10,389 nucleotides of DNA. Origin: Candidatus Woesearchaeota archaeon. Lineage in GTDB: Archaea; Nanobdellota; Nanobdellia; Woesearchaeales; ARS49. The position numbers were made by a program, and so were the translations under genes. This document shows, in pieces, positions 6,697-10,389 of this stretch. The notes under the pieces are model-generated. The model ran no database searches. It was given only the letters and a program-made list of their open reading frames with translations, and was not told the DNA's origin. The stretch covers positions 1 to 10,389 of the forward strand of contig JAHFPE010000012.1 of NCBI GenBank assembly GCA_023261345.1, given 5' to 3'. Numbering within the stretch: position 1 is the first letter of the stretch; each line of letters opens with the position of its first letter.

Positions 6697-6757
6697 GTTC
6701 TTGTAATCGCAGTCTGCAAACGCAGACGCTTGCGTTATGTTCGTTTGTTTTCATCAT
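6686..6757 (-). CDS. Possible 23-residue leader peptide ahead of the GGDEF gene
   Basis: ATG at 6757 opens a 23-codon frame, MMKTNEHNASVCVCRLRLQE followed by QRR, whose TGA stop lies inside the Shine-Dalgarno sequence of the cyclase. The TATA-like box at 6782-6794 predicts transcription starting at about 6760-6763, so this ATG would be the first codon of the transcript, read as a nearly leaderless message. Ribosomes ending there would sit over the downstream binding site, which suggests translational coupling or attenuation. The peptide has two cysteines (VCVC) and a basic end. It could equally be chance, since a 23-codon open frame is short. No homology is recognised. Confidence 0.35.
   Translation of the reverse strand: MMKTNEHNASVCVCRLRLQEQRR
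6712..6736 (-). promoter_or_regulatory. Two overlapping alternative hairpins in the GGDEF leader
   Basis: GTCTGC (6712-6717) pairs with GCAGAC (6722-6727) around a 4-base loop. AACGCA (6719-6724) pairs with TGCGTT (6731-6736) around a 6-base loop. The stems share bases 6722-6724, so only one can form at a time. They lie in the predicted 5' leader, upstream of the Shine-Dalgarno sequence. Confidence 0.35.
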
Positions 6758-6760
6758 AGA

Positions 6761-6880
6761 AGTACGTACTGATTTAAGTTCAATATATATTTAACGTACT
6801 TATTGTACTAAAAACAGTATTGTACTTACTGTGGAGAAAAGTACGTATTTGAAGATGTTCGCGAAATTAACATCGTACGC
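6761..6880. promoter_or_regulatory. GTAC-rich operator cluster in the GGDEF promoter
   Basis: GTAC occurs seven times in about 117 bases (6762, 6766, 6796, 6805, 6822, 6841, 6875). Read on the minus strand, four copies fit a common box: TAAGTACAATA, TTAGTACAATA, TAAGTACGTTA and TCAGTACGTAC. One is the perfect 10-base palindrome AGTACGTACT at 6761-6770, covering the predicted transcription start. Others lie just upstream of the TATA box, where an archaeal regulator would act. One copy is also framed by the inverted repeat CAGTA (6815-6819) and TACTG (6827-6831). Confidence 0.5.
6782..6794 (-). promoter_or_regulatory. TATA box of the GGDEF operon
   Basis: TTAAATATATATT on the minus strand is a strong TATA box that predicts a transcription start near 6760-6763. 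It is flanked on both sides by GTAC-containing sites. Confidence 0.55.
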
Positions 6881-6958
6881 ATGGCAAACATCAAAACTAC
6901 ACTAAATCCAACTCGCAATTTAAGACTTCACACTGGACGCACCTCGAATTGAGAAATA

Positions 6959-7795
6959 TTACGCAAGTGCATCAAAAAATGAAAACAACAACGATTCTTT
7001 GTTCGGACATTTTCCTGCACAATCAACAATCGCATTCCACGACGAAGAAAGCTGCGTTTGATTCGACTGCGAAACAGACCGATCAACAGATGTTACTGCC
7101 TCAGAAAACCGAACAGTGTTATCGGTTTGCCAATACTGATTAACCGCAAGAAGATTCAAAATGAGGCTGCCAGAAGCACTGCCTAGACGATCCGCTTCAG
7201 TTGCAACGGCAGTGACGAAACGCAAGAATTCTGCGTTAGCACATTCTCTAGCAAGACATAACGCAACTGCATCCCAACGTTCACCAAGCACACTACTTTT
7301 TTGCGCGGCCACTAAATCTTGAATTTTCGTGACGAGTAATGAAGTTTTCACGGTATCATTTTTTGCTGCTGCAATACGCAAATCAAGAACCTGCCGTAGC
7401 AATATTGGAATTAACGCTGCCTGCGCAGAAGATGGAGAAAAAACAGAAGAACCTGACGAAACAGAAGCAGAACCGATCTGCGAAGACAACCCCGCACTTG
7501 AACCAGTTGAAGAAGCGCTCGATGAATTGACCACACTCGCTCCAAGTAACGATGACCCACTCACAGTTGCGCCTCCTTCTCTTGCAATAATTCCAGAAGA
7601 TGGCTCAAGCTGTTGCACTGAATTTCCAGTTGTACTAAGTGACCTTCCGCCCATCCAGTAACCGCTCAAGAATAGAACAACAGCCAATGCAGCAAGACCG
7701 ATAAACAATCCAGAACGACTCCGCGACTCATTCATATTCGAACGAAGCCCAGTTGAGGTATTTAAATATTGCCCATTGGATAAATCCTTACTCAT
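6959..7795 (-). CDS. Single-pass membrane protein with duplicated Trp/Cys-Cys repeat, 278 residues
   Basis: From ATG at 7795 the protein has a short cytoplasmic N-terminus with several basic residues (RSRSR), one membrane segment at about 30-47 (LFIGLAALAVVLFLSGYW), a Ser/Gly/Ala-rich stalk (about 50-125), and a C-terminal domain made of two similar repeats at about 129-193 and 210-273. Each repeat reads TV[KR]xSxxVT, then about 19-20 residues later W[DN]A[VI]xxC, then a second Cys 4 or 5 positions on, then NxExLxF. By the positive-inside rule the stalk and repeats lie outside the cell, and the paired cysteines could form a disulfide. GAGGTG just before the ATG serves as ribosome binding site. 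The gene overlaps the end of Gins51 by 8 bases, so the two are co-translated. The domain is not one I can name. Confidence 0.8.
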   Translation of the reverse strand: MSKDLSNGQYLNTSTGLRSNMNESRSRSGLFIGLAALAVVLFLSGYWMGGRSLSTTGNSVQQLEPSSGIIAREGGATVSGSSLLGASVVNSSSASSTGSSAGLSSQIGSASVSSGSSVFSPSSAQAALIPILLRQVLDLRIAAAKNDTVKTSLLVTKIQDLVAAQKSSVLGERWDAVALCLARECANAEFLRFVTAVATEADRLGSASGSLILNLLAVNQYWQTDNTVRFSEAVTSVDRSVSQSNQTQLSSSWNAIVDCAGKCPNKESLLFSFFDALA

Positions 7796-8450
7796 CACCC
7801 ACCTCAACTGCTTTACCACTACTTATTAAAATGTCAGCGAGGTTAGGAGGAATTGCTGCAAGATCCCTAGGGTGAAAAGGGCCGTACTGCTCAAGTTCCT
7901 CGCCCACAAACTGCTGTACTTCTTCAAGAAACCGAACGCGTTTTGAAGACTTTTGTTCAGTCGTATTTAAAGAACGTTGCGGTACAGCTTGCTGAGAGAA
8001 TGTGTGTGAATTATTCACTGCTGAGTGTTGCACCTCTCCTTGTAATGCAAGCACACGAACAAGCACACGATCACGTGCTTCATTAAGTACTGTAGTAAAA
8101 CGATCATAAAGCGCAATTTCTTCAGCAAGCAATTGCGCAGTATTAATCAAACCACTATTTGTTCTACTTTTGTTAAGCGCAAGATCAATTATTTTTTTTT
8201 CACGACGCTCATAGAGCTCCCTTAACAATCTTTTTGCATTCTGAATCTGCTGCAATGTTTTCTCACGTTCACTCACGCTAAATAAATCACTCTTCGCCAA
8301 GCACGCATCAAGATACTGCTGTTTTTCGCGCAAATACAAAAGAACATCATCATAAAACGAAGGATCTAACTGCTGAATCTCCTCACGATTTTTTTCCTGA
8401 CGCATCAACTCATAAAGCGTCTCATACGTGACCTTAATACGATCACCCAT
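7788..8450 (-). CDS. gins51: Archaeal GINS subunit, Gins51 type
   Basis: This is a subunit of the GINS complex, which joins MCM and the Cdc45/RecJ-like protein in the replicative helicase. The 220 residues are arranged as a helical A domain first (about 5-130), a variable linker (140-170) and a small beta B domain at the C-terminus (about 171-217). That order is the Gins51 (Sld5/Psf1-like) type; Gins23 has it reversed. Family signatures are ITYETLYELMR-like residues 6-17, EKNREEIQQLDPSFYDDVLL, NAKRLLRELYERREKKIIDL, and in the B domain VRFLEEVQQFVG and YGPFHPRDLAAIPPNLADIL. ATG at 8450 is preceded by GGTGGT as ribosome binding site and by TTTAAATA about 40 bases upstream. The stop overlaps the start of the membrane protein. 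An array of repeats lies just upstream of the TATA box. Confidence 0.88.
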   Translation of the reverse strand: MGDRIKVTYETLYELMRQEKNREEIQQLDPSFYDDVLLYLREKQQYLDACLAKSDLFSVSEREKTLQQIQNAKRLLRELYERREKKIIDLALNKSRTNSGLINTAQLLAEEIALYDRFTTVLNEARDRVLVRVLALQGEVQHSAVNNSHTFSQQAVPQRSLNTTEQKSSKRVRFLEEVQQFVGEELEQYGPFHPRDLAAIPPNLADILISSGKAVEVGDE

Positions 8451-8485
8451 ACATTACCACCACAAAACAAAACCAGCGAAAGGCG

Positions 8486-8493
8486 TATTTAAA
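8486..8493 (-). promoter_or_regulatory. TATA box of the Gins51 unit
   Basis: TTTAAATA on the minus strand predicts a transcript start near 8462, leaving a short leader of about 12 bases that carries the GGTGGT ribosome binding site ahead of ATG 8450. Confidence 0.55.
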
Positions 8494-8496
8494 GCT

Positions 8497-8558
8497 AACG
8501 TTCATGAGTTCGCAAACGTTCTGCAGTTCGCTCTACGCCCACAGCAGAACGTTGAACT
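8497..8558. repeat. Operator-like 18-bp tandem repeat with inverted copy upstream of Gins51
   Basis: AACGTTC-3 bases-AGTTCGC-1 base occurs twice in tandem (8497-8514 and 8515-8532; 14 of 18 positions identical). An inverted copy, GCAGAACGTT plus GAACT, lies at 8544-8558. The second and inverted copies form a 10-base perfect stem (8515-8524 with 8544-8553), extended by 5 more pairs (8507-8511 with 8554-8558) after a 3-base bulge. A further inverted TGCGAACTC is at 8608-8616. The array abuts the upstream side of the Gins51 TATA box. It could be a regulator-binding site or a structured RNA. The rest of 8559-8690 shows nothing I can assign. Confidence 0.5.
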
Positions 8559-8693
8559 GATGCTCGAGGAGGTGTAGTCGTATATCAAGAATCTCTGAAT
8601 GAGTATGTGCGAACTCGAGAATCTTTGCTCACACAACGAACTTTTCTCCAAACTACGACAATTCTGCACGCCAACAAGCGCTAACGTGAAAAA

Positions 8694-8703
8694 TTTATAA
8701 ATA
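8694..8703 (+). promoter_or_regulatory. TATA box of the 92-residue gene
   Basis: TTTATAAATA preceded by an A-rich BRE-like GTGAAAAA is centred about 27 bases before ATG 8725. This is a strong leaderless promoter. Confidence 0.6.
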
Positions 8704-8724
8704 CAGAAGAAAGATAATTAGTAC

Positions 8725-9003
8725 ATGATTACACTACAAATATGTCACAATCCTACAACACACGAACACACAATTTATCGAAGGACACAATACCGCAGAG
8801 GAAGTATTACCACAACTTATCCAACATATTTAGCGATGATAACTGGTTTAGTTAGAGAGTTCAAAGATACAGAACACGAGTTAAAAATTGAAGGTGCAAT
8901 TCCAAACAAAACAGACTGGGGAAATTTTGATACTCGCAGGGTTCAACCCTTGCCAGACATCCAAGTAAGAGTTTTGTGCACATTTTTGGAAAGCATGCTG
9001 TAA
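8725..9003 (+). CDS. Unknown small protein, 92 residues
   Basis: I do not recognise this protein. It starts MITLQICHNPTTHEHTIYRR and is polar and basic in its first third, followed by a probable helix (YLAMITGLVREFKDTEHEL) and a C-terminal strand-helix segment (IQVRVLCTFLESML). There is no membrane segment or metal motif. A well-formed TATA box with the right leaderless spacing supports that it is a real gene. It is divergent from Gins51, and the sequence behind its stop is the decayed tail of another gene on the opposite strand. A regulator, antitoxin-like protein or other small accessory protein are all possible; nothing in the sequence decides. Confidence 0.6.
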   Translation: MITLQICHNPTTHEHTIYRRTQYRRGSITTTYPTYLAMITGLVREFKDTEHELKIEGAIPNKTDWGNFDTRRVQPLPDIQVRVLCTFLESML

Positions 9004-9007
9004 ATCT

Positions 9008-9172
9008 ACTTTTTGAAATCTTCCAAAGATCCAAAAAGAACTCGCGCAATTGATTTGCAAATACTTCACTTTCAATTTTAATTGCTATGGGAGTGTTAAG
9101 CCAAGAAAGAATAATTACATAATTTCCATACATGGCTATTCCCTGCGGAAGATTCCAGAAGATGAAAAACTG
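9008..9172 (-). pseudogene. C-terminal remnant resembling a TrmB-type regulator
   Basis: The minus strand encodes about 55 residues without a proper start: QFFIFWNLPQGIAMYGNYVI, ILSWLNTPIAIKIESEVFAN, QLREFFLDLWKISKS. An in-frame TAA at 9173-9175 cuts it off upstream. The pattern LPxGIAxYG, then VxIxSW, then PxAIxIxSxxxAxxxRxFFxxLW resembles the very C-terminus of TrmB-like and related archaeal helix-turn-helix regulators, which end at such an FFxxLW. After KISKS the frame reads on, but a TAG lies in the +1 frame at 9006-9008 directly after a run of A, as if one A had been lost. I infer a 3' gene fragment in decay. Family assignment is from memory of the motif only. Confidence 0.45.
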
Positions 9173-9177
9173 TTAGA

Positions 9178-9190
9178 ATTGTACTACAAT
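9178..9190. promoter_or_regulatory. Palindrome ATTGTA-C-TACAAT upstream of the ParA gene
   Basis: This is a perfect 6-base dyad around one base, 24 bases before the TATA box of the ParA gene. It contains ATTGTACT, also found twice in the GGDEF promoter (6802-6809 and 6819-6826). Confidence 0.35.
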
Positions 9191-9214
9191 AAAATTCACT
9201 CTTTCACTTCAATC

Positions 9215-9221
9215 TTATAAA
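9215..9221 (+). promoter_or_regulatory. TATA box of the ParA-family gene
   Basis: TTATAAA is centred about 30 bases before the ATG at 9248 and predicts a leaderless or nearly leaderless message. Confidence 0.5.
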
Positions 9222-9247
9222 CGCCATCTCAATTCATTAAAGAACGA

Positions 9248-10389
9248 ATGACAACAACAATTATTCTTCCAGTAAATAACAAAGGCGGAGTTGGTAAGAC
9301 TTCAGTTCTCGCTGATTTAATTTCAATGCTCTCAAGGAGTTATACCACAGCAGTTATAGATTTTGATCGTCAAGGAAGTCTAGCAGGAACATTCCTTCAT
9401 GACCATGCCATTGGAAGTAAACCCTTGCCATGGTATGATGAATTTCAACCAAGAAAAGTTACACTTCAAGAACGTACCAGTTTCTCGTTTGCTGATGCAA
9501 TACGAACACTAACGATTAGCCTAGAACCTGCTGAAACTAAAGTCGCAATATTTCCAGTTGGTATACTCTACCACAATCCGCAACAACGAAAAAAATTAGA
9601 ACAGATTATTACTAAAGATTTTGAAGGAGTTGACATTATTGGTGTTGACTTACCTCCTGTTCCAGACGCAGCACTCATACTTGACCATTCTCTTCGACCA
9701 CTACTGGAAATTTTGAAGGATGTGCGGTTAGTACCAATCATTGTTACTACACCCGAAAAAAACACAATCGAAATTGGACTAGAACAATACCCTGAAATTC
9801 ACAATTACCTTCAAACACTTGGAGTTGAAAAACAACGCATTAATCCAATACTTTTGGTAAATAAATTACGAATAGAAACTGCAAATACGCAATATCCACG
9901 AGGGTTTAATGATCAAGACCTTGATAAATTACTAAAAAGCAGGTTAGTAAAGGGGGCCTGGATTAAGCGACAAGAGGATTTGCACCGCAGTTCTTTGGGT
10001 GGAACTCCTGACGGGATAGCAGGAATAATAGTGGGCGGTCTCGAAAGAGACGGAATTTCGTATGACGTACGCTGGCTGCCGATATTCACTCATCTTTCAG
10101 AAGGGAGACGCGAAACATCTACAGATAAAAACTTTTCATTCTACTTTGGAACAACACCTGAATTATTCCATTACCCACAACTTCTGGAGCTTGTGAATAA
10201 ACAAGGATACCATGGATTTCGAGATGGACCGACAGAACATCGCGTCTTTACAGAACAAATGAGCAAATTCCTCGAATATATATCCTCTCGAATCTGCAGG
10301 GAAGGACGAGAATTTTATGTGGCTAGCACCGTGCGAAAATCAACCATAGAAGTTCAAGCAAGACTCATCGAAAGTCTCAATGAAGGAAT
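9248..10389 (+). CDS. ParA-family ATPase, partial (C-terminus missing)
   Basis: The frame opens at ATG 9248 and stays open for 380 codons to the right edge. It begins MTTTIILPVNNKGGVGKTSV. KGGVGKTS (12-19) is the deviant Walker A motif, with signature Lys12 and catalytic Lys17. VIDFDRQGSL (about 37-45) is the A' motif, and VDIIGVDLPP (about 128-137) is the Walker B region. These mark the ParA/MinD/Soj superfamily, dimerising ATPases that position DNA or protein cargo. At over 380 residues it is longer than a minimal ParA (about 250-270), with extra sequence after about residue 210 (LLKSRLVKGAWIKRQEDLHR and onward) that I do not recognise. No ParB-like partner or centromere repeats are visible in the window. 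It may serve chromosome or plasmid partition, or another positioning task. Confidence 0.88.
   Translation, partial: MTTTIILPVNNKGGVGKTSVLADLISMLSRSYTTAVIDFDRQGSLAGTFLHDHAIGSKPLPWYDEFQPRKVTLQERTSFSFADAIRTLTISLEPAETKVAIFPVGILYHNPQQRKKLEQIITKDFEGVDIIGVDLPPVPDAALILDHSLRPLLEILKDVRLVPIIVTTPEKNTIEIGLEQYPEIHNYLQTLGVEKQRINPILLVNKLRIETANTQYPRGFNDQDLDKLLKSRLVKGAWIKRQEDLHRSSLGGTPDGIAGIIVGGLERDGISYDVRWLPIFTHLSEGRRETSTDKNFSFYFGTTPELFHYPQLLELVNKQGYHGFRDGPTEHRVFTEQMSKFLEYISSRICREGREFYVASTVRKSTIEVQARLIESLNEG

Noticed and set aside
6681..6719. N-terminal extension of the GGDEF protein from 6719
   Set aside because: The strong Shine-Dalgarno site is placed for ATG 6680, and the extension would be translated from the site itself.
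6881..6952. A 23-codon plus-strand frame, MANIKTTLNPTRNLRLHTGR and on, between the cyclase promoter and the membrane protein gene
   Set aside because: It has no convincing TATA box at the expected spacing and no ribosome binding site; it is short enough to be chance.
8557..8600. Possible C/D box small RNA (CTGATG and CTGA elements)
   Set aside because: Box C is imperfect and no C' and D' boxes or terminal stem are present.
8861..9003. Continuation of the minus-strand frame of the regulator remnant antisense to the 92-residue gene
   Set aside because: Residues after KISKS are Cys- and Leu-rich without pattern, and the region is better explained by the plus-strand gene with its strong promoter.
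1..10389. CRISPR arrays, tRNA or rRNA genes, insertion sequences
   Set aside because: No regularly spaced repeats, tRNA-like T-loop and acceptor pairing, rRNA segments or transposase motifs were found on reading both strands.

Overview
The window is archaeal. It carries ribosomal proteins eL42 (L44e) and eS27 (S27e), the translation initiation factor aIF2 alpha, an archaeal Gins51-type GINS replication subunit and an archaeal-style CMP kinase. Nearly every gene has a TATA-like box about 27 bases before its start codon. The moderately AT-rich DNA, short overlapping genes and many unrecognised proteins fit a DPANN-like (for example Woesearchaeota-type) genome. That placement is inference, because no rRNA is present.

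Layout from left to right: the first 29 codons of a CMP kinase (minus strand, running off the left edge); a 331-residue unknown helical protein (plus); a convergent 108-residue unknown protein (minus); a stretch holding a broken ORF; aIF2 alpha (minus); a 357-residue unknown protein (minus); S27e and L44e (minus, overlapping by ATGA); a 319-residue unknown protein overlapping by ATGA with a full GGDEF diguanylate cyclase (minus); a regulatory region dense in GTAC; a single-pass membrane protein with a duplicated cysteine repeat, overlapping by 8 bases with Gins51 (minus); a divergent promoter region with an operator-like repeat array; a 92-residue unknown protein (plus); the decayed tail of what looks like a TrmB-type regulator (minus); and a ParA-family ATPase running off the right edge (plus).

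Three blocks stand out. (1) The translation block L44e-S27e-aIF2 alpha is a familiar archaeal cluster, but here an unknown gene and a three-arm RNA structure sit inside it, and Nop10, a frequent neighbour, is not seen. (2) A two-gene unit pairs a diguanylate cyclase that keeps its catalytic, metal and product-inhibition residues with an unknown protein. Ahead of it are a cluster of AGTAC boxes and a possible 23-codon leader peptide that ends inside the Shine-Dalgarno sequence. c-di-GMP enzymes are uncommon in archaea, so this is the best candidate for an undescribed system. (3) Gins51 is translationally coupled to a membrane-anchored Ser-rich protein whose outer part is two copies of a Trp/Cys-Cys repeat.
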